Source: Oscillospiraceae bacterium (GTDB lineage: Bacteria > Bacillota > Clostridia > Oscillospirales > Acutalibacteraceae). From it: a DNA stretch of 64,000 nt. Below are positions 50,240-59,067 of this stretch, one piece after another (position 1 is the first letter of the stretch; every line of letters starts with the position of its first letter). The notes under the pieces were generated by a model, which saw nothing but the letters and a program-made list of their open reading frames with translations, had not been told where the DNA came from and did not search any database. The position numbers and the translations under genes are program-made. The DNA lies in NCBI GenBank assembly GCA_910574935.1, contig CAJTCU010000008.1, positions 62,001 to 126,000 of the forward strand. The letters are read 5' to 3'.

Positions 50240-51235
50240 TTACAAATTCAGCGCGCCAGAGATAGCCTCCACATACCCGGACCCAGCGCAGTCCCTTACC
50301 AGCCCAAGAGCGTTTTTCACCGCCAGGGCAGTGGCGTTGCCATGCATTTTGAACACAGGCTTTGCCGCGCCGATAATAGGCGCGCCGCCGTAGGAATTGT
50401 AGTCCATTTGTTTTTTCAGGCCTTGCAGGTCGCCGTAAATCATGGCGGCGGCCAGCTTGTTTTTGGCGCTCTTCTTAAAAATATCCTTCACCATGCCCAT
50501 CATGGCTAGGGCGGTGCCCTCGTACAGCTTTAGCACCGTGTTGCCCGTAAAGCCGTCGGCCACCACCACGTCACAAACTCCATAGGGAATGTCCCTGGGC
50601 TCCACATTGCCCACAAAACGCAGTGCGCCGCACTGTTCCAGCAGCTTATAGGCCTCCTGGCGCAGGGGGTCGCCCTTATGGGACTCGGTGCCCACGTTCA
50701 CCAGGCCCACCCGGGGCGTTTTGACGCCCATCACCTTTTCCATGTATACCGAGCCCATCAGGCCGAATTGCAGCAGCATTTCCGGCCGGCACTCTACGTT
50801 GGCTCCCGCGTCGGCGATCATAAAGGGGGTCTTTGTGCTGGGCATTACCGGGGCAAAGGCCACCCGCTTGATGCCCTTGATCCGCTTGACAATCATGGTG
50901 GCCCCCATGGTCAGGGCCCCGCTGTTTCCCGCACTGGCAAAGGCGTCGCCCCGGCCTTCCGCCACGGCCCGCAGGCCCACGGCCATGGAGCTGTGGCTTT
51001 TGTCCTTCAGTACGCTGCTGGGCTCGTCCTCCATGGTCAGGATGTCCGGGCAGTCCAGCACCTCCATCTTGCTAAAGGCGGCCTCCAGGCCGTTTTCGGC
51101 CGCGCACTGGGCCAGCTTGTCCCTGCTGCCGGAGAGGAGGATGTCCACCCCCAGTTCTTCCATGGCTTGGGCGCAGCCCAGCAGGATCTCTTTGGGGGCG
51201 TTATCGCCGCCAAAGCCGTCTACAATTATTTTCAA
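50240..51235 (-). CDS. plsX: phosphate acyltransferase PlsX
   Basis: Makes acyl-phosphate from acyl-ACP for PlsY, initiating phospholipid synthesis. The 331-aa sequence carries IIVDGFGGDNAPKEILLGCA at the start, DCPDILTMEDEPSSVLKDKS, SAGNSGALTMGATMIVKRIK and VVADGFTGNTVLKLYEGTAL. The start is TTG 51235, preceded by GAAAGGATGATCC. It heads the plsX-rnc-radical SAM-kinase/GNAT-smc run. acpP, which often lies between plsX and rnc, is missing here. Confidence 0.95.
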   Translation of the reverse strand: MKIIVDGFGGDNAPKEILLGCAQAMEELGVDILLSGSRDKLAQCAAENGLEAAFSKMEVLDCPDILTMEDEPSSVLKDKSHSSMAVGLRAVAEGRGDAFASAGNSGALTMGATMIVKRIKGIKRVAFAPVMPSTKTPFMIADAGANVECRPEMLLQFGLMGSVYMEKVMGVKTPRVGLVNVGTESHKGDPLRQEAYKLLEQCGALRFVGNVEPRDIPYGVCDVVVADGFTGNTVLKLYEGTALAMMGMVKDIFKKSAKNKLAAAMIYGDLQGLKKQMDYNSYGGAPIIGAAKPVFKMHGNATALAVKNALGLVRDCAGSGYVEAISGALNL

Positions 51236-51688
51236 GGTGGATCATCCTTTCGGAAAGTAGTTTTCTCCGGAGATTGGGCTGGGTATATCTTTTTTTGCGG
51301 GCAGGGGCCGGGGGCTTTCGGGCAGGCGCAGGATTTTTGCCTGGGGGAAGAGGGGCCGCCGTCTATTTCTCCCTGCGGGAGAAACGGGGCGAAGTTCGCG
51401 CCCCCCTGCGGCTCCGGGCTTTGCCCGGCCCGCGACGGCTGGGCTTATTAAGCCTTAGCTTTGGACTTGGGATGGCGCTTTTTGCGGCGTCTTGGAGGGC
51501 CGCTGTTTTCCCATCATTTTTTACAAATGATGGGAAAAGGCGCTACTTTTGGGGGCGGCGCGGTACCAGCGAGGTCCTATTTTAACTGGGTGGGACGTGG
51601 TTTTCTTGCCGCTCCTTTTTGCGTTCCGCGCCGCCTTTACGGGCAAGGCCGCCTCCGGCGGGTTAAGGAACTTCTTGAAAGAAGTTTC
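51236..51688. other. intergenic DNA between trmFO and plsX
   Basis: A 453-bp gap with no recognisable gene. It holds a perfect inverted repeat at 51506-51538 and an imperfect one at 51662-51692 (GTTAAGGAACTTC / GAAGTTTCTTAAC) at the end of trmFO, likely a terminator structure. No clear promoter for plsX was identified. Confidence 0.5.
51506..51538. repeat. perfect 14-bp inverted repeat
   Basis: TTTTCCCATCATTT (51506-51519), a 5-nt loop, then AAATGATGGGAAAA (51525-51538). On either strand it would form a stable hairpin with a short T or A run at its base, so it could be a bidirectional terminator. Confidence 0.7.
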
Positions 51689-53029
51689 TTAACAATCTTC
51701 AAGAACTTTTTCTGTCGCTGCGCTGTTCTCTGTTTTTTCCGCCAGGTCGTTTAGGGCGCGCTGGGCTAGGGCGGCGTAGCGCTGCCGTTTGTCCCGGATG
51801 GGCTCTGCCAGGGGCGGCAGTACCCCGAAGTTGGCCCCCATGGGCTGAAAGTCTTTTCCCTCATACCCCGAGACGTACCGGCTTAGGGCCCCCATCATGG
51901 TGGTGGCGGGCAGGGTCAGCCCGGGCTGGCCCCGCAGCCGCCGCACGGCGTTTTGCCCCGCCAGGATGCCAGAGGCGGCGGACTCCATATAGCCCTCCAC
52001 CCCGGTAATCTGCCCGGCAAAGAACAGCCCGGGCCGCTGCCGAAGGGAAAAGTCGCTGTTCAGCAGCCGGGGGGAATCTAAAAAGGTATTCCGGTGCATG
52101 ACCCCGTACCGGGCGAACTCCGCCTCTTCCAGGCCGGGAATCATCCCGAACACCCGCCGCTGCTCCCCGAACTTCAGGTTGGTCTGAAAGCCCACCAGGT
52201 TATAAAGGGAGTTCTCCCGGTTTTCGGTGCGCAGCTGTACCACGGCCCAGGGGCGGCGGCCGGTGCGGGGGTCTGTAAGGCCCACGGGCTTCATGGGGCC
52301 AAAGCGCATGGCGTCCCGGCCCCGGCTGGCCAGCACCTCGATGGGCATACAGCCCTCATAGACCTTGGGCCCAGCCTGGTCAAAGCCGTGGACAGGGGCG
52401 CGCTGGGCCGAGACCAGGGCGGCGGCGAAGGCCTCGTACTCCTCTTTGTTCATGGGGCAGTTGATATAGTCCCCGTCCCCCTGACCCCGGCCGTAGCGGT
52501 CGGCGGTAAAGCAGCGTTCCATACGGATGCTCTCCCGGGTGACAATGGGCGCGGCGGCGTCGAAAAAGCTTAGCCCGCCCCCGCACAGGGACTGTATCTC
52601 GGTAGACAGGGCCTCCGCCGTTAAGGGGCCAGTGGCAATAACGGCCACATCCTCTGGCAGGCGGGTCAGTTCCTCCCGGCGCAGGGTGATAAGGGGCTCG
52701 TTCTCAATGGCCTCTGTGGCCAGCCGGGAGAACAGGTCCCGGTCCACTGCCAGTGCGCCGCCGGCGGGCACCGCGGCCTTTTCGGCAATGGGTACCAGCA
52801 GGCTGCCCATACGGCGCATTTCTTCTTTTAGCAGACCGGCGGCGCTCTCAATTCGGGCGGCTTTTAAGGAGTTAGAGCAAATTAGCTCTGCAAGGCCCGG
52901 GCTCTTGTGGGCCGGGGAGAAGCGCTGGGGCTTCATTTCCACCAGGTCCACGGCCACGCCCCGGCAGGCAATCTGCCAGGCGGCCTCGCACCCGGCCAGG
53001 CCTGCTCCTACTACGGTGATTTTATCCAT
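51689..53029 (-). CDS. trmFO: tRNA (uracil-54-C5)-methyltransferase, folate-dependent TrmFO
   Basis: FAD- and methylenetetrahydrofolate-dependent enzyme that makes ribothymidine-54 in tRNA of many Firmicutes. The 446-aa protein opens with the FAD-binding motif ITVVGAGLAGCEAAWQIACR. It contains LICSNSLKAARIESAAGLLK, VIATGPLTAEALSTEIQSLC and FFAGQITGVEGYMESAASGI. ATG 53029 is preferred to TTG 53035. It starts 9 bases after topA and both lie behind dprA, the typical dprA-topA-trmFO order. Confidence 0.96.
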   Translation of the reverse strand: MDKITVVGAGLAGCEAAWQIACRGVAVDLVEMKPQRFSPAHKSPGLAELICSNSLKAARIESAAGLLKEEMRRMGSLLVPIAEKAAVPAGGALAVDRDLFSRLATEAIENEPLITLRREELTRLPEDVAVIATGPLTAEALSTEIQSLCGGGLSFFDAAAPIVTRESIRMERCFTADRYGRGQGDGDYINCPMNKEEYEAFAAALVSAQRAPVHGFDQAGPKVYEGCMPIEVLASRGRDAMRFGPMKPVGLTDPRTGRRPWAVVQLRTENRENSLYNLVGFQTNLKFGEQRRVFGMIPGLEEAEFARYGVMHRNTFLDSPRLLNSDFSLRQRPGLFFAGQITGVEGYMESAASGILAGQNAVRRLRGQPGLTLPATTMMGALSRYVSGYEGKDFQPMGANFGVLPPLAEPIRDKRQRYAALAQRALNDLAEKTENSAATEKVLEDC

Positions 53030-53038
53030 AAGCAACCC

Positions 53039-55123
53039 TTAGTCCTTGGGGACCCGGCCCGGGTAGGTGCAGCCCTGGGTGGCGCAGTAGATGCGCTTAT
53101 CCTTGGTTTTCTTCTGCAACAGGGTTTTTCCGCACACCGGGCATTTCTCCTTGGTGGGCGGATCCCAGCTAACAAAGTCGCAGTCCGGGTAGCGGTCGCA
53201 GCCGTAGAACACCCGGCCCTTTTTGGACTTGCGCTCAATAATTTTGCCCCCGCACTTGGGGCATTCCGCGCCAGTGTCTTTGACGATCTTCTTGATATTC
53301 TGGCACTCTGGGTAGCCGGAGCAGGCAATGAACTTGCCAAAGCGCCCGTGTTTTACCACCATGGGCCGTCCGCATTTATCGCAGATCTCGTCGGTCTCGT
53401 CCTCTTTTAGGTGGATCTTCACCCCGTCCATGGCCTTTTTAGCCTTCTGCACGGTTTTGTCAAAGTCGTCGTAAAAGGTCTGTAGGGTGTCCACCCACTG
53501 CTCGTCGCCCCGCTGTACGGCGTCCAGGTCATTTTCCACCTGGGCGGTAAACTTCACATTGACGATTTTGGGGAACTGCTCCTTCATCAGCTGGGTAATC
53601 ACCTCTCCCAGCTCTGTGGGACGAAAGGCTTTACCCTCCCGGGTCACGTACTCCCGCATGGTAATGGTGGAGATGGTGGCCGCGTAGGTGGAGGGACGGC
53701 CAATGCCGTTTTCTTCCAGGGTCTTAATCAGCGAGGCCTCGGTGTAGCGCGGGGGCGGCTGGGTAAAGTGCTGGTTGCCAGAAAGGTCCCGCACCTTTAG
53801 CTTCATGCCTTCCTCCAGAGGAGGCAGATCTTTGCCGGCCTTTTCGTCCTCGTCGCGGCTTTCTTCATACAGGGCGGTAAAGCCGTCAAAGGCCACGTTA
53901 AAGCCGCTGGCTTTAAAAATATATTTTCCGGCCAGAATGTTGGCCTGGGTGGTGTTCAGCACGCAGTTGGCCATTTGGCTGGAGATAAACCGCTCCCAAA
54001 TGAGTTTGTATAATTTGTACTGGTCAGAGGTCAGGGAGTCTTTCACCCGCTCGGGAGTCAGACTGATGGTGGAAGGACGAATGGCCTCGTGGCCATCCTG
54101 GGCCCCGGCCCGAGACTTAAAGTGCCGGGGCTTTGGGGGTAGATACTTGCCGCCCCAGCGTCCCTCTATAAACTCCGCCGCGTCCCGAATGGCGTCCTCC
54201 GAGATGCGCAGGGAGTCGGTACGCATGTAGGTAATCAGGCCCACGGCGCCCTGGTCCTCAATCTCCACGCCCTCGTACAGCTCTTGGGCGGCCCGCATCG
54301 TGCGGTAGGCCTGAAAGCCCAGCTTTCGGCTGGCCTCCTGCTGTAGGGTAGAGGTGATAAAGGGCGGGGCGGGCTGGCGGCTGCGCTTGCTTTTTTTTAC
54401 CGGGCCCACCACAAATTCCTGCTGCTTTAGGTAGTCCAAAAGGGCGTCTGCCTCTTCCTTAGACCCCACGGCGATTTCCCCGGTTTCATCCCCGTAAAAG
54501 GCGGCGGGGAATATGGAGCGGCTGGGGGGCGCGGTCAGCTTGGCGTCCAGGCTCCAGTACTCTTTAGGCACAAAGGCGCGAATCTCCTCTTCCCGGTCCA
54601 CAATCATCCGTACAGCCACGGACTGCACCCGGCCGGCGGAAAGGCCTTTGCGGATGGTCTTGACCAAAAACGGGCTCAGGGTATAGCCCACCAGCCTGTC
54701 CAGGATACGCCGGGCCTGTTGGGCGTTTACCAGGTCCATGTCAATGGTGCGCGGGTGGGCCATTCCCTCGGCCACGCCGGTCTTGGTTATTTCGTTAAAA
54801 GTTACCCGGTCTGGGGCGCTTTCATCCAGGTTTAAAATATAGGCCAAGTGCCAGGAGATGGCTTCGCCCTCCCGGTCCGGGTCAGTGGCCAGCAGCACGT
54901 CGTCCGCGTCTGCGGCGGCGGCCTTTAGGTCCTTCACCAGCTGCTCTTTGCCTTTTATAATGGTATACTTGGGTTTAAAGTGGTCCTTCACGTCCACACA
55001 GAGCCTGGCCTTGGGCAGGTCCCGCACGTGGCCCATGGAGGCCACCACCTTGTATCCGGGCCCAAGATATTTTTGAATGGTTTTCGCCTTAGAAGGCGAC
55101 TCCACAATGACTAATTTTGACAT
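53039..55123 (-). CDS. topA: DNA topoisomerase I
   Basis: Type IA topoisomerase relaxing negative supercoils. The 694-aa protein begins SKLVIVESPSKAKTIQKYLG (TOPRIM domain) and has LATDPDREGEAISWHL. The catalytic tyrosine lies in GLITYMRTDSLRIS near residue 300. Three C-terminal zinc ribbons follow: CDKCGRPMVVKHGRFGKFIA..C, CPKCGGKIIERKSKKGRVFY..C and CPVCGKTLLQKKTKDKRIYC. ATG 55123 follows GAAAGG; the open frame runs further upstream into dprA without a site. Confidence 0.97.
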   Translation of the reverse strand: MSKLVIVESPSKAKTIQKYLGPGYKVVASMGHVRDLPKARLCVDVKDHFKPKYTIIKGKEQLVKDLKAAAADADDVLLATDPDREGEAISWHLAYILNLDESAPDRVTFNEITKTGVAEGMAHPRTIDMDLVNAQQARRILDRLVGYTLSPFLVKTIRKGLSAGRVQSVAVRMIVDREEEIRAFVPKEYWSLDAKLTAPPSRSIFPAAFYGDETGEIAVGSKEEADALLDYLKQQEFVVGPVKKSKRSRQPAPPFITSTLQQEASRKLGFQAYRTMRAAQELYEGVEIEDQGAVGLITYMRTDSLRISEDAIRDAAEFIEGRWGGKYLPPKPRHFKSRAGAQDGHEAIRPSTISLTPERVKDSLTSDQYKLYKLIWERFISSQMANCVLNTTQANILAGKYIFKASGFNVAFDGFTALYEESRDEDEKAGKDLPPLEEGMKLKVRDLSGNQHFTQPPPRYTEASLIKTLEENGIGRPSTYAATISTITMREYVTREGKAFRPTELGEVITQLMKEQFPKIVNVKFTAQVENDLDAVQRGDEQWVDTLQTFYDDFDKTVQKAKKAMDGVKIHLKEDETDEICDKCGRPMVVKHGRFGKFIACSGYPECQNIKKIVKDTGAECPKCGGKIIERKSKKGRVFYGCDRYPDCDFVSWDPPTKEKCPVCGKTLLQKKTKDKRIYCATQGCTYPGRVPKD

Positions 55124-55208
55124 AATACAATCCTTTCCTCCCTCATGAGGGCAACCCCGCCCCAACGGATGGACGGGTAGTTTCGGGCTGGGGCTGGCAG
55201 CCGCCCGG

Positions 55209-56471
55209 TTATTTCTTTGTGGACCGGTACCGTTTGCCAGAACAAGAGGCAATGTGCCCGTCTAGTTCCAGTTCGGTAAGCAGGGCCATCAGCTGTCCGG
55301 CCTTTAACCCGGTGAGCTCTTCCAGCTGGCCAAAGGTCTGCTCACCCGCGTCCAACCCCTCTACAATTTGCCGCTGCTTAGCATTCAGAAGCTCTTTTGG
55401 CCTGGAAGCCTCTTTTGGGCCGGGTCCGCCAGAGTCTGCCAGGGCCAAAAAAGGAGAGGCGGTGCTGGCGGGTAAGACATCCTCTGGCTGAAAGACGTCT
55501 GCGAGCCGAGGCGCTGGGGGCTGGGCAGCTTTTGGCATCAGCGGCTGAACGGACGGCGGTGGGTGAACAGGAGTGGGCGCAAAGGGCCGAAAGCATTTGG
55601 AGAGAAATTCTAGCACTTCCGTACCGCTGGTAATGGGAATAGCGCCGTCATCAATGAGAGTTTGGCTGCCGGAAAAGGCGGGGTCACCCGGAGGACCGGG
55701 ATATACAAATACTTCCCGGCCCTGTTCAATGGCATGACGGGAGTAAATCATGGTGCCGCTCTTCTCTTTAGCCTGCACCAATACTACGCCGTCGCTGATA
55801 CCAGAGATCAACCGGTTGCGAAGCTGAAAGCAGCCATGGCCAGGGGTGCGGGCGGAGAAATATTCGCTTATTACAGCGCCGCCCATTTCCAGCACCTGCC
55901 GGCGCAGCACAGCGGTCCCTGCCAGATATTCACTGGAAAGATCCACCGGCTGAATACAGATGATCCGTCCAAAAGCCATAAGCGCTCCCTGCAACGCGGC
56001 CTGGTCTACACCGGCGGCCCCGCCGCTGACTACAATGGCCTGGCTGGCAGCCAGCTGGTAGCTAATGCGCTTAGCCGCGTCGCGGCTTTCCTCCCGGGCT
56101 TTTCGCGAACCCACCACAGCGACCACCGGAGAACCTTCCAGGTTGGGCAGAGCTCCTTTTATATACAGTACCGCAGGAGGGTTTGAAATATTCCTGAAGC
56201 TGTCGGGATATTTCTCACACTCTGGGGTCAGAACCCCCCAGCCCATTTTTGCGGCGTATTCCAGCCGTACCTGGGCTTCCTCCAAAGCGTGAGCGCTAAG
56301 GGCCATGGCGTGGCGCTCTTTAATATAGGGCAGACGATTCCACAAGGACGAACCTGCCCGAAAGAAACTTTCCAAATCGCCGCCGCAGTAGTTGTAGATC
56401 ATCCAGGGCACAGGGCTTCCTTCGCCAAAAGCATGCTGTAGCCACATCCAGTACACCCGATGGTCAATCAT
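55209..56471 (-). CDS. dprA: DNA-processing protein DprA
   Basis: Loads RecA onto incoming single-stranded DNA during natural transformation. The 420-aa protein has an N-terminal SAM-like helical domain and the Rossmann-like DprA core: VAVVGSRKAREESRDAAKRI, AIVVSGGAAGVDQAALQGAL, RNRLISGISDGVVLVQAKEK and GREVFVYPGPPGDPAFSGSQ. A Pro-rich linker precedes a C-terminal winged-helix domain (AGEQTFGQLEELTGLKAGQL). The start overlaps the end of the upstream methyltransferase by 8 bp. Confidence 0.95.
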   Translation of the reverse strand: MIDHRVYWMWLQHAFGEGSPVPWMIYNYCGGDLESFFRAGSSLWNRLPYIKERHAMALSAHALEEAQVRLEYAAKMGWGVLTPECEKYPDSFRNISNPPAVLYIKGALPNLEGSPVVAVVGSRKAREESRDAAKRISYQLAASQAIVVSGGAAGVDQAALQGALMAFGRIICIQPVDLSSEYLAGTAVLRRQVLEMGGAVISEYFSARTPGHGCFQLRNRLISGISDGVVLVQAKEKSGTMIYSRHAIEQGREVFVYPGPPGDPAFSGSQTLIDDGAIPITSGTEVLEFLSKCFRPFAPTPVHPPPSVQPLMPKAAQPPAPRLADVFQPEDVLPASTASPFLALADSGGPGPKEASRPKELLNAKQRQIVEGLDAGEQTFGQLEELTGLKAGQLMALLTELELDGHIASCSGKRYRSTKK

Positions 56472-57285
56472 AACACATCCCCTTTCTCGGTGTCCGGCAC
56501 ATCTCCCACAAAAGCACAGTGGCCGCCGCCGCCGCGTTTAAAGATTCCGCCCGCCCTAGCATGGGAATCGTAATGGGCCCGTCACAAAGCGCCTGAACAG
56601 CAGGAGAGAGCCCGCTGCCTTCGTTGCCGATAAACACCGCGTGCAGGCCCCGGGTAAAGTCAATTTGAGTAACATCCCCAGCCGCCGGCTGGGGCACGGC
56701 CGCGTGGCAGGTATAGCCCTGGCGGTGCAGCAGGTTAAGCAAAAAAGAGGCGGAGGGCTGCTCTGAGAGGGCTAGGCGAAACACCGCCCCCATAGAGGCC
56801 CGCAGCGCTTTGGGGGAGAGGGGATCGCAGCAGTCTCCCAACAAGAATACCTGAAACTGCCCCAGGGCTTCGGCGGTACGCAAAATAGTCCCCAAGTTGC
56901 CCGGGTCCTGAAGATTTTCCAGCACTAAACAGGGGCGCCGGGGGGCAAAGCCGATTACTTGGCCTAAACTGGCGGGACGGGCGCACACGCAAAAAATACC
57001 CTGAGGGCTTTTGGTGGAGGCCAGCAATTGGGCCACAGGCGGCTCCACCTGATAAACGGTCTTAGCAGCCTTTAGAATTAGGTCCAGGTAAGAGGCGTAC
57101 TTTTTTTGGGCGTCCGGGGTAAAAAAGCAGGCCTCCACCGGAATGCCGGAAAGCACTGCGTCCTGACAGAGACGAGCCCCTTCACAAAGGAAAGCGCCCC
57201 GCTCCCGACGTTCCTTGGCAGAGGAAAGCGCTGCCGCTGCCCGAACAACCGGACTGCGGCGGCTGGTGATGGGCACGATTTCCAT
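56464..57285 (-). CDS. TrmH/SpoU-family RNA 2'-O-methyltransferase
   Basis: A 273-aa SPOUT-class methyltransferase. The N-terminal substrate-binding domain contains RGAFLCEGARLCQDAVLSGI. The C-terminal knotted domain has LVLENLQDPGNLGTILRTAE, AVFIGNEGSGLSPAVQALCD and IPMLGRAESLNAAAAATVLL, the three SpoU motifs. The RNA target is probably 23S rRNA, but the exact site is not readable. ATG 57285 follows AGGAGGTG. It is the first gene of the dprA-topA-trmFO run. Confidence 0.93.
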   Translation of the reverse strand: MEIVPITSRRSPVVRAAAALSSAKERRERGAFLCEGARLCQDAVLSGIPVEACFFTPDAQKKYASYLDLILKAAKTVYQVEPPVAQLLASTKSPQGIFCVCARPASLGQVIGFAPRRPCLVLENLQDPGNLGTILRTAEALGQFQVFLLGDCCDPLSPKALRASMGAVFRLALSEQPSASFLLNLLHRQGYTCHAAVPQPAAGDVTQIDFTRGLHAVFIGNEGSGLSPAVQALCDGPITIPMLGRAESLNAAAAATVLLWEMCRTPRKGMCYD

Positions 57286-57383
57286 AGGATGGGCACCTCC
57301 TGAAAAATAATGGAACCAGCGAAAAAACAGGGGAACAAAGTGTAAAGCGCCATGGGGCCAAGCGTTCGCCCGGCAAACGGAAA

Positions 57384-57407
57384 CGCCAAAGGCAGCTGCC
57401 TTTGGCG
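57384..57407. repeat. 24-bp perfect palindrome between rplT and the methyltransferase gene
   Basis: CGCCAAAGGCAG followed directly by its reverse complement CTGCCTTTGGCG. With no loop it is best seen as a DNA dyad; as RNA it would be a terminator-like hairpin for the infC-rpmI-rplT operon. A possible TATAAT (minus strand, 57419-57424) lies just upstream on the minus strand. Confidence 0.65.
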
Positions 57408-57484
57408 CGGTCAACAAAATTATAAGGCAGACTGTAGGCCCGCAAAAATCCAGGCGCGCAATCTTCTTAACTATAAAAAAACTC

Positions 57485-57838
57485 TTACAGCGCGGCCTTT
57501 GCTTTCTCTACCAGAGCGGTAAAGCCCGCAGGGTCCGCAATCGCGATCTCGGAAAGCATTTTCCGGTTTAGAGTGACTCCCGCCTTTTTCAGGCCGTTCA
57601 TAAAGGTGGAATAATTTACCCCGTTCATGTGGCATCCAGCGGAAATGCGGGTGATCCACAGCCGGCGGAAGTCCCGCTTGCGCTGCTTGCGGCCAATGTA
57701 GGCGTAATTGCCAGACTTCATTACAGCCTGTTTGGCCATTTTAAAGTGGCGGCTTTTAGAGCCCCAGTAGCCTTTTGCCAGCTTTAGTACCTTTTTCCTT
57801 CTTTTGCGCGTCATCATCGCGCCCTTTACTCTTGCCAT
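57485..57838 (-). CDS. rplT: 50S ribosomal protein L20
   Basis: A 117-aa 23S-rRNA-binding protein needed early in 50S assembly and an autoregulator of its operon. The start is [20 protein letters not shown], then [20 protein letters not shown] and [20 protein letters not shown], all characteristic. ATG 57838 has GAAAGGATT upstream. It is the last gene of infC-rpmI-rplT. Confidence 0.98.
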   Translation of the reverse strand: MARVKGAMMTRKRRKKVLKLAKGYWGSKSRHFKMAKQAVMKSGNYAYIGRKQRKRDFRRLWITRISAGCHMNGVNYSTFMNGLKKAGVTLNRKMLSEIAIADPAGFTALVEKAKAAL

Positions 57839-57895
57839 ATCGATTCAATCCTTTCCCGGCCGCCGCCGGATTATTTATTCCTGTTTTGCAAATCT

Positions 57896-58099
57896 TTATT
57901 TATAGGGCAGCATTCTCTTCACAGCCGCAGTGTTGGTCTTGTCTGTCACGGTGGTGCCCCGGGCGTGGCGCTTTACCTTGGGGGTTTTGCCGTGACCGTT
58001 GAACAGATGGCTGGTAAAGGCGTGAGCGCGGATAACCTTCCCGTTTTTGGAGAGCTTGAAGCGCTTTTTTGCGCCGCTATGGGTTTTTAGTTTCGGCAT
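57896..58099 (-). CDS. rpmI: 50S ribosomal protein L35
   Basis: A 67-aa basic ribosomal protein, PKLKTHSGAKKRFKLSKNGK at the start and DKTNTAAVKRMLPYK at the end. GGAGGA lies upstream. It sits between infC and rplT in the usual order. The spacing to rplT is about 57 bp. Confidence 0.98.
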   Translation of the reverse strand: MPKLKTHSGAKKRFKLSKNGKVIRAHAFTSHLFNGHGKTPKVKRHARGTTVTDKTNTAAVKRMLPYK

Positions 58100-58235
58100 A
58101 ATGATTCCTCCTTGTTTTTCGGCGGCAGGCCATATCCCTGCGCCGTCCTGTGGCCCTGCCCCGCAAAAGAGCGGGCCCGCCGGCTTTTATCTGTAAAATT
58201 ATAGAAAAACCGGCCATGTTCCCGCTGGGTGGGCC

Positions 58236-58754
58236 TTACTTTGTCGGCTTTGGCGCCAAGAACATCAGCATGGTCCTGCCGTCCAGCTTGGGCTGGCGCT
58301 CCACGTTGGCAGTTTCCGCCATGGCCTCGGCAAAGCGGCGCATAATGTCCTGCCCCAGCTCTGGGTGTCCCATTTCCCGGCCGCGAAACCGGATGGACAC
58401 CTTTACCTTGTTTCCCTCGGCAATAAACCGGGCCGCGTGGCCGCGTTTGGTATCAAAGTCGTGGGTGTCAATGTTTAGCGAGAGCCGTACTTCTTTGATC
58501 TCAACAATTCGCTGGTTTTTTCGCTGCTCTTTTTCCCGCTTGGACTGCTCGAACCGGTACTTGCCGTAATCAATGATCTTACATACCGGAGGCGTGGCCT
58601 GGGGAGCGATCTTCACCAGGTCCAGGTTCTTCTGTTCGGCCAGTTCCAGGGCCTTTCGCGCGGGCATAACCCCCAGCTGTGAGCCGTCGGCATCGATGAG
58701 CCGGACCTCTTTGTCGCGAATCTGCTCGTTGATCTGTAGTTCCTTGTTGCTAAT
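58236..58754 (-). CDS. infC: translation initiation factor IF-3, probable ATT start
   Basis: IF-3 prevents premature subunit joining and checks the start codon. The sequence NKELQINEQIRDKEVRLIDA, ICEDYGKYRFEQSKREKEQR-like IIDYGKYRFEQSKREKEQRK and RFRGREMGHPELGQDIMRRF is typical; length from ATT is 172 aa. I place the start at ATT 58754 because GGAGGTG lies six bases upstream and the family usually begins at this residue, as with the AUU starts of E. coli and Geobacillus infC. ATG 58769 and TTG 58772 are in frame but fit less well. A weak start codon lets IF-3 limit its own synthesis. Confidence 0.9.
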   Translation of the reverse strand: MSNKELQINEQIRDKEVRLIDADGSQLGVMPARKALELAEQKNLDLVKIAPQATPPVCKIIDYGKYRFEQSKREKEQRKNQRIVEIKEVRLSLNIDTHDFDTKRGHAARFIAEGNKVKVSIRFRGREMGHPELGQDIMRRFAEAMAETANVERQPKLDGRTMLMFLAPKPTK

Positions 58755-58794
58755 TGTCAGCACCTCCATCAAGCAATATCCTCATTTGAGAACG

Positions 58795-58972
58795 AAAAAA
58801 GCGGGCGGAAAAGCTCCACCCACAAAAGCGATTTGCCAAAGTATAGACCACCCCTCATTAAAAGGCGGTTCTGACTCTGCTCTTATCGACCTGTGGCGGA
58901 CCTGCCGCACGGGTGGAGAAAGGTTTACCTCTAATTAAAGAAGAGCGGACAACCGTTCCCACTTCATTTTCC
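58795..58972 (-). ncRNA. L20-type leader of infC-rpmI-rplT
   Basis: About 180 nt of transcribed leader before infC ends in a terminator hairpin, GGGTGGA.../TCCGCCC (plus 58803-58821), followed by TTTTTT. This matches the position and form of the Firmicutes L20 leader, in which L20 binding favours termination. The upstream L20-binding fold was not verified base by base. Confidence 0.75.
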
Positions 58973-58978
58973 ATAAAA

Positions 58979-59007
58979 ATTATACTACGGCGCAAGCGGA
59001 AAGTCAA
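58979..59007 (-). promoter_or_regulatory. promoter of infC-rpmI-rplT
   Basis: On the minus strand TTGACT (59002-59007), 17 bp, TATAAT (58979-58984). Confidence 0.88.
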
Positions 59008-59067
59008 GGGCTTTTTTTGCAAGCATTACAATTGACATGCGCTAAGCAAAGGCCAAAACGCGCTGTT

